From positions 57,205 through 121,204 of the forward strand of contig JAITUU010000045.1 of the NCBI GenBank assembly GCA_031286165.1: 64,000 bases of DNA, written 5' to 3'. The notes beneath the pieces were generated by a model, which did not search any database, was not told where the DNA came from, and saw nothing but the letters and a program-made list of their open reading frames with translations. The stretch comes from Bacteroidales bacterium. Lineage in GTDB: Bacteria; Bacteroidota; Bacteroidia; Bacteroidales; UBA1715. The position numbers and the translations under genes are program-made. Shown piece after piece: positions 40,543 through 49,378 of this stretch. Within the stretch, counting starts at the first letter, position 1; each line of letters begins with the position of its first letter.

Positions 40543-41553
40543 ATGGAAGAAACAAATAATACCGCTCCGGTTGATATTCAGTTGTTGAATGCAAAAATTC
40601 AGCAAGAAAGTGCATTTATAGAAATGCTCACTTTTGAAATGCAAAAAGTAATAGTAGGGCAAAAAAACTTGGTGGAAGGCTTGCTCATAGGTTTACTTTC
40701 CAATGGGCACGTGTTGCTCGAAGGAGTGCCCGGATTGGCAAAAACCCTTGCTATCAATACCCTCGCCACTTCTATTGATGCTTCGTTTCACCGCATTCAG
40801 TTTACTCCCGATTTGCTGCCTGCCGATGTACTCGGTACGGTAATGTACAGTCAAAAAACCGAAGAATTTGCCGTTAAAAAAGGTCCGATTTTTGCGAATT
40901 TTATTTTGGCAGACGAAATTAACCGCGCTCCGGCAAAAGTACAAAGTGCGCTTTTGGAGGCAATGCAGGAACGTCAAGTTACCATAGGTGCCGAAACCTT
41001 TAAATTAGAAGAACCGTTTTTGGTGCTTGCCACGCAAAACCCCATAGAGCAGGAGGGAACCTATCCGCTTCCCGAAGCGCAGGTGGACCGTTTTATGCTC
41101 AAATTAATTATTTCCTATCCGCAAAAAACCGAAGAGCAGTTGATTATTCGTCAGAATTTACTCAAAGCCTTTCCTGTGGCGCAAAAAGTGATTTCCAAAG
41201 ATGCAATTTTGCGTGCTCGTCAAGTGGTGCAGGAAGTGTATATGGACGAAAAAATTGAAAAATACATTGTGGATTTGGTGTTTGCCACCCGTTTTCCCGA
41301 AGAATACAACTTGCCGAATTTGAAAAATTTGATAGCCTACGGTTGTTCTCCGCGTGCCGGCATCAATTTGGCAAAAGCCGCCAAAGCCTATGCCTTCATA
41401 AAACGCCGCGGTTATGTAATTCCCGAAGACATTCGCACTGTGTGCCATTCTGTGTTGCGCCACCGAATAGGGCTTACTTACGAAGCAGAGGCGGAAAATA
41501 TCAGTTCCGAAGATATTATTACTACGATATTGAACGCAGTTGATGTGCCGTAA
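40543..41553 (+). CDS. MoxR family AAA+ ATPase
   Basis: LLEGVPGLAKTLAINTLATSIDASFHRIQFTPDLLPADVLGT...FILADEINRAPAKVQSALLEAMQERQVTIG. Confidence 0.96.
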   Translation: MEETNNTAPVDIQLLNAKIQQESAFIEMLTFEMQKVIVGQKNLVEGLLIGLLSNGHVLLEGVPGLAKTLAINTLATSIDASFHRIQFTPDLLPADVLGTVMYSQKTEEFAVKKGPIFANFILADEINRAPAKVQSALLEAMQERQVTIGAETFKLEEPFLVLATQNPIEQEGTYPLPEAQVDRFMLKLIISYPQKTEEQLIIRQNLLKAFPVAQKVISKDAILRARQVVQEVYMDEKIEKYIVDLVFATRFPEEYNLPNLKNLIAYGCSPRAGINLAKAAKAYAFIKRRGYVIPEDIRTVCHSVLRHRIGLTYEAEAENISSEDIITTILNAVDVP

Positions 41554-41561
41554 ATAATACT

Positions 41562-41650
41562 AACAGAATAACGGAGTAACTGAATAATTCAATACAAGGT
41601 TACGCTTACTCCATTGTTCTGTTATTCAGTTATTCAATCATTCAGTTATT
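41562..41650. repeat. Head-to-head 8-nt arrays: 4 reverse units (41562-41593) and 6 forward units (41603-41650)
   Basis: AACAGAAT AACGGAGT AACTGAAT AATTCAAT / CGCTTACT CCATTGTT CTGTTATT CAGTTATT CAATCATT CAGTTATT; ends 6 nt before GTG 41657. Confidence 0.88.
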
Positions 41651-41656
41651 GCAAAG

Positions 41657-42526
41657 GTGGAAACAAGTGAATTATTACAGCGGGTACGCCGCATTGAAAT
41701 AAAAACAAAGGGACTTTCGCAGAATATTTTTGCCGGAGAATACCATAGTTTGTTCAAAGGGCGAGGTATGGCATTCAGCGAAGTGCGCGAATTTCAGTAT
41801 GGCGACTCGGTGCGCGATATTGATTGGAACGTTACGGCGCGGTTTGGCAAACCCTTTATCAAAGTATTTGAAGAAGAACGAGAACTTACGCTCATGCTGT
41901 TGATAGACGTGAGTGCATCGCAAGCATTGGGTTCGCGCTTGCGCACCAAACGCGAATTGGTAGCCGAAATTGCCGCTGTGCTTTCGTTTTCTGCTATGCA
42001 GAACAACGATAAAATAGGGGTGATACTATTTTCCGACCGAATAGAGAAATTTATACCGCCGCAAAAAGGCAGCAAAAAACACGTGCTGCGCATTATTCGC
42101 GAACTTTTGGAATTTACGCCCCAAAGCAAAGGCACCAACATTGCCAACGCGCTGCACTATTTTACCAATGCCATGAAACGCCGCTGCACAGCCTTTGTAA
42201 TTTCCGATTTTAATACCAATACATCACTTTACGACACACTGAGTATAGCACGAAAAAAACACGATGTGAAAGCAATTCGCGTGTTCGACACGTTGGAAAC
42301 CAACCTGCCACAAGTGGGTATGATGCGCTTGTATGACGTAGAAACAGGCGAGCAAAAGTGGGTAAATTCATCGAGTACATCGGTGCAAGAACAAGTGAAA
42401 CACAATTACACGCGCCGCGTGGAACAAGTAAAAAATGATTTCAAACGCGCCCGCATAGATAGTGTGCACATACAAACCGATGAAGACTACGTAAAATCGC
42501 TTATACAACTATTTAGTCTTCGATAA
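41657..42526 (+). CDS. DUF58 domain protein
   Basis: EYHSLFKGRGMAFSEVREFQYGDSVRDIDWNVTARFGKPFIKVFEEERELTLMLLIDVSAS. Confidence 0.95.
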   Translation: METSELLQRVRRIEIKTKGLSQNIFAGEYHSLFKGRGMAFSEVREFQYGDSVRDIDWNVTARFGKPFIKVFEEERELTLMLLIDVSASQALGSRLRTKRELVAEIAAVLSFSAMQNNDKIGVILFSDRIEKFIPPQKGSKKHVLRIIRELLEFTPQSKGTNIANALHYFTNAMKRRCTAFVISDFNTNTSLYDTLSIARKKHDVKAIRVFDTLETNLPQVGMMRLYDVETGEQKWVNSSSTSVQEQVKHNYTRRVEQVKNDFKRARIDSVHIQTDEDYVKSLIQLFSLR

Positions 42527-42573
42527 AAAAGTAGAAAAAGTGCAAAAAATTTGGTTGAAAGTAAATAATGTTA

Positions 42574-42581
42574 TACTTTTG
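42574..42581 (+). promoter_or_regulatory. Candidate greA promoter -7 box TACTTTTG with TTTG 20 nt upstream
   Basis: TTTG (42550-42553)-N20-TACTTTTG matches the Bacteroidota sigma consensus. Confidence 0.6.
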
Positions 42582-42600
42582 CTATTCAATTAAAAAAACA

Positions 42601-42640
42601 GGAATCTTATACTTCACGGGTTATGAGATTCCTTTTGTTT
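42601..42640 (+). terminator. Terminator-like hairpin in the greA leader
   Basis: GGAATCTTAT-ACTTCACGGGTT-ATGAGATTCC followed by TTTTGTTTT. Confidence 0.65.
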
Positions 42641-42660
42641 TATGATAAAATAAAAAAACA

Positions 42661-43134
42661 ATGGCAGATATTTCCTATGTAACCGAAGAAGGTTTGAAAA
42701 AACTTCAACAAGAATTAGACCGTTTGACCTCGATTGAACGACCCAAAATTTCGCAACAAATAGCCGAAGCCCGCGATAAAGGCGACCTTTCGGAAAATGC
42801 GGAGTACGATGCAGCAAAAGAAGCGCAGGGACTTTTGGAACTCAGAATTTCAAAATTGAAACAAACGCTTGCAAATTCGCGCATTCTCGATGAATCGAAA
42901 ATCGACACTTCTACGGTGCAAATTCTCTCGAAAGTAACCATAAAAAACACCAAAAACGGCGCAAAAATGCAATATACCATTGTTGCCGAATCGGAAGCGG
43001 ATTTGAAATCGGGGAAAATTTCGATTAACACCCCCATTGCAAAAGGTTTACTCGGCAAAAAACAATGCGATATGGTGGAAATTACCGTTCCTGCCGGCAA
43101 AATTCCCTTTGAAATAGTGGAAATTACACGATAG
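42661..43134 (+). CDS. greA: Transcription elongation factor GreA
   Basis: YVTEEGLKKLQQELDRLTSIERPKISQQIAEARDKGDLSENAEYDAAKEAQ. Confidence 0.97.
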   Translation: MADISYVTEEGLKKLQQELDRLTSIERPKISQQIAEARDKGDLSENAEYDAAKEAQGLLELRISKLKQTLANSRILDESKIDTSTVQILSKVTIKNTKNGAKMQYTIVAESEADLKSGKISINTPIAKGLLGKKQCDMVEITVPAGKIPFEIVEITR

Positions 43135-43215
43135 GTATTAGTTGTTTGTTATTAGATTTCCGAAACAAAATACGAAGAAAAAGATATTTGTAGATATTCA
43201 TAGATATTTATTGTT

Positions 43216-43255
43216 TTGTTACTCAGTTATTCAATTACTCAGTTATTCCGTTATT
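43216..43255. repeat. 8-nt tandem array TTGTTACT CAGTTATT CAATTACT CAGTTATT CCGTTATT upstream of the HIT gene
   Basis: Five units, ending 12 nt before ATG 43268. Confidence 0.85.
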
Positions 43256-43267
43256 ATAATTAGTTGT

Positions 43268-43666
43268 ATGACAATTTTTTCAAAAATAGTACGCGGAGAA
43301 ATTCCGGCACACAAAATTGCTGAAACCGATGAATTTTTCGCATTTTTAGATGTTAATCCCCTCACCGAAGGGCACACTTTAGTAATTCCCAAGCAGGAAA
43401 TCGACTATGTGTTCGATATTTCAGACGAAGTGCTTGCTCGCATGATGATTTTTGCAAAACAAGTGGCACAAGCGCAAAAACAAGCAACGCACTGCGCACG
43501 AGTGGGGGTGGCGGTTATTGGTTTGGAAGTTCCTCATGCACACATTCACTTAGTGCCTATGAATAGCATGAACGATATGAATTTTTCCAACGAAAAACTA
43601 CAATTTTCTCAGGAAGAATTGGCGGAAACAGCGAAAAAAATCAGGGAAAAAGTTGTTACCGGTTAA
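43268..43666 (+). CDS. HIT family protein
   Basis: MTIFSKIVRGEIPAHKIAETDEFFAFLDVNPLTEGHTLVIPKQE...GLEVPHAHIHLVPM; start moved to 43268. Confidence 0.94.
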   Translation: MTIFSKIVRGEIPAHKIAETDEFFAFLDVNPLTEGHTLVIPKQEIDYVFDISDEVLARMMIFAKQVAQAQKQATHCARVGVAVIGLEVPHAHIHLVPMNSMNDMNFSNEKLQFSQEELAETAKKIREKVVTG

Positions 43667-43712
43667 TTGAAAGTTGAAAGTTGAGAATTGAAAACTTTCG
43701 TAATTCGTAATT
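43667..43712. repeat. 7-nt arrays TTGAAAG/TTGAAAG/TTGAGAA/TTGAAAA and CGTAATT x2
   Basis: Ends 4 nt before ATG 43717. Confidence 0.78.
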
Positions 43713-43716
43713 GAAT

Positions 43717-44565
43717 ATGCAGTCATACATAGAAATAATAGACATACACAGCAAAAAACGCGAGATTTTCCACACCGATAGTGAAATTGTGGAGGCTCCG
43801 AATTGGTATAAAAACGAATTTTTGCTGGTTAATTCCGGTGGATTGTTGTATAAAATTTTTTTTGCCGATGGGCGCAAAGAGCAGGTGAATACCGGTACTG
43901 CCATTCGTTGCAACAACGACCATGGCATTACGTGGGACGGCAGAGAAATTATTATCAGTTCGCACGATAGCCACAATAGTACTCCGCTGGCATGGCAAAC
44001 ATCGAAAATATATATGCTGCCCATAGAAGGCGGCGAACCGCGACTTGTAACCACTGCAAACGGCAGTTTTTGGCATGGTATTTCTCCCGATGATACAACG
44101 CTTATTTACACCGCCTTGCGAAATGAACAGTGGGATATTTACGCAATTTCACGCAATGGCGGTGCAGAAACACAACTTACCAATTCGCCGGTGCAAGACG
44201 ATGGTTCGGAATTTTCTCCCTGTGGAACCTATATTTACTACAATTCCTACAAATCAGGATTTATGGAAATTTGGCGTATGCGTGCCGATGGCAGCGAACA
44301 AACGCAGATAACGCACGATGCCACATATTCAAATTGGTTTCCTCACCTTTCGCCTGACGGTAGTAATATGGTGTATATCTGTTACTTAGAAGACCAACAG
44401 CAGGCGCACCCCTTTGGCAAGCGCGTGTGTTTGAAACTCATGGACACAAATACCGGCGAAATTACCCAACTTACAGATGAATTTTATGGCGGTCAAGGCA
44501 CTTTAAATGTTAATTCATGGTCGCCCTGCGCTACCAAATTGGCGTTTGTGCGCTATCAAGAATAA
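43717..44565 (+). CDS. TolB/PD40 WD40-like beta-propeller protein
   Basis: Repeats FSPCGTYIYYNSYKSGFMEIWRMRADGSEQTQIT and LSPDGSNMVYICY. Confidence 0.83.
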   Translation: MQSYIEIIDIHSKKREIFHTDSEIVEAPNWYKNEFLLVNSGGLLYKIFFADGRKEQVNTGTAIRCNNDHGITWDGREIIISSHDSHNSTPLAWQTSKIYMLPIEGGEPRLVTTANGSFWHGISPDDTTLIYTALRNEQWDIYAISRNGGAETQLTNSPVQDDGSEFSPCGTYIYYNSYKSGFMEIWRMRADGSEQTQITHDATYSNWFPHLSPDGSNMVYICYLEDQQQAHPFGKRVCLKLMDTNTGEITQLTDEFYGGQGTLNVNSWSPCATKLAFVRYQE

Positions 44566-44600
44566 GCCCCACTCTAACACCCCTGAAAAGGGAGAACTAT
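44566..44600. repeat. Short GC-rich palindromic element (GCCCCACTCTAACACCCCTGAAAAGGGAGAAC)
   Basis: Similar to the reverse complements at 58515-58545 and 60029-60062. Confidence 0.55.
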
Positions 44601-44618
44601 TCCTTTCCTTTGGATAGG

Positions 44619-45236
44619 TTAGGATAGGCTAAATTGTTCCCGCACCAAATTTACAATGGTATTTACACTTTGCTCTATACCAAAGGTAGAAGTATTGATA
44701 CACAAATCGTAGGATTTTGCGGCACCCCACACTTTGTTGCTAAAATAATCGTAGTACGCCGCACGTTTTTTATCGGTTTGCTCTATGAGCGTTTGTGCTT
44801 TTTCTTTTGATATATGCTCTGCGTGTGCCATAGTTGCCACGCGGTCTTCGGTGGCGGCGGTAATAAACACGCTCAGTAGGCGCGGGTGGCTGCGCAGCAC
44901 GTAATCGGCACAACGCCCCACAAAAATACAGGATTGCTTGTGCGCCAATTTCTGTATCACATCGCTCTGAATTTGAAACAGCGATTCGTTCGATAAATAA
45001 TTATTGGTAAAAAAATCGCCTTCCCAAAACGATGACAGCGCATCAAGCACGCTAAAACTGTTTTTTTCATCGGCATCTTCAAAAAAAGTACTCTGCACAC
45101 CACTTTCCTTCGATGCCAAGTGCAGCAACTCTTTGTCGTAGCAGGGAATGTTCAAAATTTTTGAAAGTCGATTGCCTATTTCTTTGCCGCCGCTACCGAG
45201 TTGGCGACCAATGGTAATAATATACGTTTCATTCAT
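44619..45236 (-). CDS. Cytidylate kinase-like family protein
   Basis: MNETYIITIGRQLGSGGKEIGNRLSKILNIPCYDKELLHLASKESG...IFVGRCADYVL; start moved to 45236. Confidence 0.9.
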   Translation of the reverse strand: MNETYIITIGRQLGSGGKEIGNRLSKILNIPCYDKELLHLASKESGVQSTFFEDADEKNSFSVLDALSSFWEGDFFTNNYLSNESLFQIQSDVIQKLAHKQSCIFVGRCADYVLRSHPRLLSVFITAATEDRVATMAHAEHISKEKAQTLIEQTDKKRAAYYDYFSNKVWGAAKSYDLCINTSTFGIEQSVNTIVNLVREQFSLS

Positions 45237-45247
45237 AGTAGTAGGTG

Positions 45248-46588
45248 TTATTTGAAGGTTCGTAGTTGTTTTACAAGAAGTATGAGTGCCAAAATTACCG
45301 ACAAAGCATCGGAAATAGGCATACTGAGCCAAATACCGTTGATGCCCCACAGCGGCGGAAGAATAAGGAGGAGAGGAATGAGAAAAATAACTTGCCGCGT
45401 GAGTGAAAGTATAATAGCCTGACGTGCTTTGCCTATACTTTGAAAAAATGTAGAAGTAACCATTTGCGCACCTACTAAGGGAAAGAACATAAATACCTTG
45501 CGCAAACCATTTGCAGCGAGGTCTATTAAGGTTTGGTCGGTGGTGAAAATAGTTGCCACTGCTCGCGGAAAGAGTTGCACAAAAGTAAATCCAAAGGTCA
45601 TAATAATAGTAGCCCACAGAATAACGAGTTTGAGAATTTGTATCACTCTATCGTGTTGATGCGCACCGTAATTATAGCCTACTATGGGTTGCATTCCTTG
45701 ATTTAATCCCATTACTATCATCACAAAAAGAAAGGCAACGCGATTCACTATTCCGTATGCTCCCACCGCCAAGTCGCCGCCTGCGGTGAGCAATCCGTGA
45801 TTGATAAGAATAACAATAACGCAGGCAGCGGCATTCATGGAAAAGGGTGAAATTCCTATGGAAATAGTGTCTTTTACTATTTTTTTGCGCAGCGCGAAAA
45901 TTCCTTTTTGCAAGTGTATAAAGTGCTGTTTGTTGCTAAAAAAGCGAATTTGCCACAGCAATACGAGCGTTTGCGAAATTACCGTAGCCGATGCACTGCC
46001 GCGTATGCCCCAGCCGTACTTAAATACAAACAAGGGATTGAGCACAATATTGATAACTACGGTAATAATGGTGGCGGTCATAGCCCGGCGCGGCGAACCC
46101 GACGAACGCAGCATGGCATTCAAACCAAAAAAGAGATAGGTAATAGTGTTGCCGCACAAAATTATTTGCATATAACTGCGTGCGTAGGGGAGTGTTTCGG
46201 CACTTGCGCCGAAAAAATACAAGATAGGATTGAGAAAAATGAGTGCTATGGCTGAATACAATACACCGATAATGACATTGAGCGTAATTACATTGCCCAA
46301 AATGGTATTGGCAGTTTCGTAATCTTTTTGCCCCAAACGAATAGAAAGCAGAGCCGCTGCGCCAATGCCGGTGAGTGTGGCAAATGCCGCAGATAAATTC
46401 ATGAGCGGAAATGAAATAGCCAAGCCCGAAAGTGCCAGCGCACCTACGCCGTGTCCTATAAAAATACTGTCGGTAATGTTGTAGAGCGACTGCGCCGCCA
46501 TTGCCAAAATTGCGGGAAAAGCGTACTGCCGCAGCAATTTTCCTATGGGGGCTGTTTCCAGCGAAAGAGGTATTCCTTTATTTGCCAT
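45248..46588 (-). CDS. MATE family efflux transporter
   Basis: 12-TM protein; PIGKLLRQYAFPAILAMAAQSLYNITDSIFIGHGVGALALSGL. Confidence 0.95.
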   Translation of the reverse strand: MANKGIPLSLETAPIGKLLRQYAFPAILAMAAQSLYNITDSIFIGHGVGALALSGLAISFPLMNLSAAFATLTGIGAAALLSIRLGQKDYETANTILGNVITLNVIIGVLYSAIALIFLNPILYFFGASAETLPYARSYMQIILCGNTITYLFFGLNAMLRSSGSPRRAMTATIITVVINIVLNPLFVFKYGWGIRGSASATVISQTLVLLWQIRFFSNKQHFIHLQKGIFALRKKIVKDTISIGISPFSMNAAACVIVILINHGLLTAGGDLAVGAYGIVNRVAFLFVMIVMGLNQGMQPIVGYNYGAHQHDRVIQILKLVILWATIIMTFGFTFVQLFPRAVATIFTTDQTLIDLAANGLRKVFMFFPLVGAQMVTSTFFQSIGKARQAIILSLTRQVIFLIPLLLILPPLWGINGIWLSMPISDALSVILALILLVKQLRTFK

Positions 46589-47518
46589 GAATGTGAGAGT
46601 TTATAATGCCTATCACTGCCTGCACGCGCTCGTGCATGGGTGCTTCGCCGGAAATCCAATGAATGGTAATGCCGCGCCGCTCCATACCGCGAAACCATGT
46701 CATTTGCCGTTTGGCGAACTGAAAAATAGCAGTAAGTAGTTCTGTTTCAAATTGTTGTTGCGTTATTTTGCCGGTAACAAGGAGGGTAGTATATTTGTAT
46801 TCCAAACCATAGTAGAGCAGTTGTTCTTCGCTCACCCCGTGCGCCAGCAGTGTTTCCACTTCACGTATCATACCTTCGTGCAAGCGTTTTTTGAATCGTT
46901 CTTCTATTCTTCTACGGCGTTCTTCGCGACTGATTTCCACACCTATTACGAGTGGGGTGTAGGGGGCTTGTAATGTACGATGCAAATCACCTGCACTTTC
47001 TTCGTGTCGGGCAATTTCGAGCGCACGAATCAGTCGTTTTTTTGAGTCAATATCGGTAGTGTTGTGCAAGGTTTTGCAGGTTTGTAGTTCGGCAACCAAT
47101 TCTTCAAACGATTTTGTTTCGCACTCCGTGCGAAACGCCGCATCTTCGGGCACTTTATGCAGTGCGTAATTTTTTACCACAGCCTCCACATACATTCCCG
47201 TGCCGCCGCACAAAAGCGGTAATTTTCCGCGTGCGCAAATCTTGCGATACGCCTGCGCAAAATCTTCTTGAAATTCAAACACATTGTATGCCTCGCCCGC
47301 ATTGCGAATATCTATCAAATGATAGGGGATAGGCTCACCGTTCACCATATAGTCATCGTAATCTTTTCCAGTGCCTATGGTCATGCCGCGATACACCTGC
47401 CGGCTGTCGGCACTGATAATTTCACCGTCGAGAGCGTGCGCCACGAGTGCCGCCAAACGAGTTTTTTGGCTCGCCGTAGGTCCTATAAGTATGGGTAATG
47501 TGTGCTGTAAATCCACGT
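46578..47518 (-). CDS. miaA: tRNA dimethylallyltransferase (approximate 5' end)
   Basis: LPILIGPTASQKTRLAALVAHALDGEIISADSRQVYRGMTIGTGKDY...LCGGTGMYVEAVV; probable GTG start near 47518 (VDLQHTLP). Confidence 0.9.
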
Positions 47519-47607
47519 TCGTACTATGAATACAAGTATAAGCGCAAAAGTACGGGTAAAATTTACATTTTGCTACAATATCGCTCAAAAAATGCTGCGA
47601 TTTTCAC

Positions 47608-47615
47608 TACCTTTG
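47608..47615 (+). promoter_or_regulatory. -7 box TACCTTTG
   Basis: Consensus TAnnTTTG upstream of the GNAT gene. Confidence 0.5.
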
Positions 47616-47727
47616 CAACTCTATACACTAAACATAGAACATAAAAACATAAAAACGGCAACCAATTCTACGGCGCGGCGGTGTGTCGCCGGTGGTGGAA
47701 TTTTCGGAAATTTAACACATATATTGT

Positions 47728-48198
47728 ATGGAAAACAAGCTAATATTCAGACCATTAAACGAGTGCGACAGGGAACTTTTTGTGCGCCTGCGCGTGGAGT
47801 TTTTGGAGGAGGCTACGGAGGTCAAAGCAGAGGAAAAACCGCAGATTGCGGAGAGTTTGCGCAGCTATTTTGATGAGCATATTGCCAAAGGCGATTTTGT
47901 GGGAATGGTAGCCGAACGCGGCGGCGAGGTACTTTCGGCGGCGTATCTTATCATAGTGGATTATCCGTCTAACCCTGAATTGATAGGCGGACGCTACGGC
48001 ATTTTGCTCAACGTGTGGACACAGCCCGAACACCGCAGGCAGGGAATTTCCCGAATGTTGCTCGAAAAAATCATAGCCGAAGCGAAAAACATGGGCGTGA
48101 AACGCATAGACCTCATGGCAACCGAAGCCGGCTATCCGCTCTACAAACAGTTGGGTTTTCACGATAATAAAGACAAAAATATGCGCTTGCTGGTGTGA
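47728..48198 (+). CDS. GNAT family N-acetyltransferase
   Basis: GILLNVWTQPEHRRQGISRMLLEKIIAEAKNMGVKRIDLMATEAGYPLYKQLGF. Confidence 0.93.
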   Translation: MENKLIFRPLNECDRELFVRLRVEFLEEATEVKAEEKPQIAESLRSYFDEHIAKGDFVGMVAERGGEVLSAAYLIIVDYPSNPELIGGRYGILLNVWTQPEHRRQGISRMLLEKIIAEAKNMGVKRIDLMATEAGYPLYKQLGFHDNKDKNMRLLV

Positions 48199-48225
48199 AA
48201 CGGCGAAAAAAACGTGAACTTTTAC

Positions 48226-48233
48226 TACTTTTG
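48226..48233 (+). promoter_or_regulatory. -7 box TACTTTTG
   Basis: Consensus match upstream of the RidA-family gene. Confidence 0.5.
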
Positions 48234-48256
48234 TAAAGCAAAATGAAATTACAACA

Positions 48257-48622
48257 ATGCGAGAAATAACACGAAGTGATGTAAATGAGGAGTGGGCACA
48301 TTCCGGAATTGTGGAGGCTGGCGATTTTGCGTTTGTCAGTTATTGCGTGGGAAATATCGGACAACCGATTGAAAATCAAATCAATGGTGCGTTCGACCAT
48401 TTAGAAAAACGATTGAAAACCATCGGTTTAACCTTAGAGTCGGTGGTAAAAATGGATTGTTTATTTCGGGACGTTTGGAATATTCCCATTATGGAAAAAG
48501 TGATACAAGAGCGATTTCACGGAAAATATCCGGCACGCAAATCCATTCAAACCGAATTTGCTCACATCGGGGGTGCCGAAGGTTTGCTTTTTCAACTCGA
48601 TGCCATAGCGTTTCGAGGATAA
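48257..48622 (+). CDS. RidA family protein
   Basis: VGNIGQPIENQINGAFDHLEKRLKTIGLTLESVVKMDCLFRDVWNIPIMEKVIQERF. Confidence 0.88.
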   Translation: MREITRSDVNEEWAHSGIVEAGDFAFVSYCVGNIGQPIENQINGAFDHLEKRLKTIGLTLESVVKMDCLFRDVWNIPIMEKVIQERFHGKYPARKSIQTEFAHIGGAEGLLFQLDAIAFRG

Positions 48623-48634
48623 AACGTACTGCAA

Positions 48635-49378
48635 ATGAAAGTAACAAAAGCACTCATTTTCTGTACATTACTGTTTTTTCGATACCCATTGCTTGCGCAA
48701 AAAAAAAACGAAATCGCCGTTGAGTCCAGATTTTTGCAACTCAAAGACGCGCTCAATCAAGGTATGGTGTATGGCGGACCGCACATTGGGTTTCGGTATC
48801 GGCGGAATATTGCGTTTGAAACATGGGAACTGCGCTACGAGCCGCGAATGGCGGTGGGTGTGCTCTTCAACAGAGGCATGATAGCGGCAAATTTTCAAGT
48901 TTCGCCGATTGATTTTTCGGGACTTGTGCCGGTGTTTCGGAGCGAAAAGGCTGCCGTGCGAGCAGGGTTACATTTCGCCGCCAATTACTGCTATCAACTT
49001 TATCCCAATCAAATGGGGGCGCACCTGTTTTGGAGTAGTGAAATCGGATTTTCGCCCTGTGCGGAGTATGATTATCGGTGGAAAAACCGAAAAATTACGC
49101 TGTTTCTGCAAAATTCTGTTGCCGGATTTGTGTCGCACACGCAAGAAATCCCGCCCTATTTTTACTCGCTCACGCTTGCTGATTTTGTAGTGCAACCGCA
49201 TTGCACTATGCAGTTCGGCAGTTTCAACACCTATAATCACACGAATTTGACCGTTTCTTTTACACCGAACGTGTCCACACATCATTCGTTTGCGCTCGGT
49301 GCGGAGTATTTCAACATCTACGCCGGCAAGCGGTTTCAATCTTTAACCTACTCTGTGCAATGGAAAAAATCATTCTAA
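48635..49378 (+). CDS. Putative secreted/outer-membrane beta-barrel protein
   Basis: Signal peptide; alternating hydrophobic/aromatic pattern; no family recognised. Confidence 0.5.
   Translation: MKVTKALIFCTLLFFRYPLLAQKKNEIAVESRFLQLKDALNQGMVYGGPHIGFRYRRNIAFETWELRYEPRMAVGVLFNRGMIAANFQVSPIDFSGLVPVFRSEKAAVRAGLHFAANYCYQLYPNQMGAHLFWSSEIGFSPCAEYDYRWKNRKITLFLQNSVAGFVSHTQEIPPYFYSLTLADFVVQPHCTMQFGSFNTYNHTNLTVSFTPNVSTHHSFALGAEYFNIYAGKRFQSLTYSVQWKKSF

Noticed and set aside
41562-41650. CRISPR-like array
   Set aside because: Units are contiguous 8-mers without spacers and no cas genes occur in the window.
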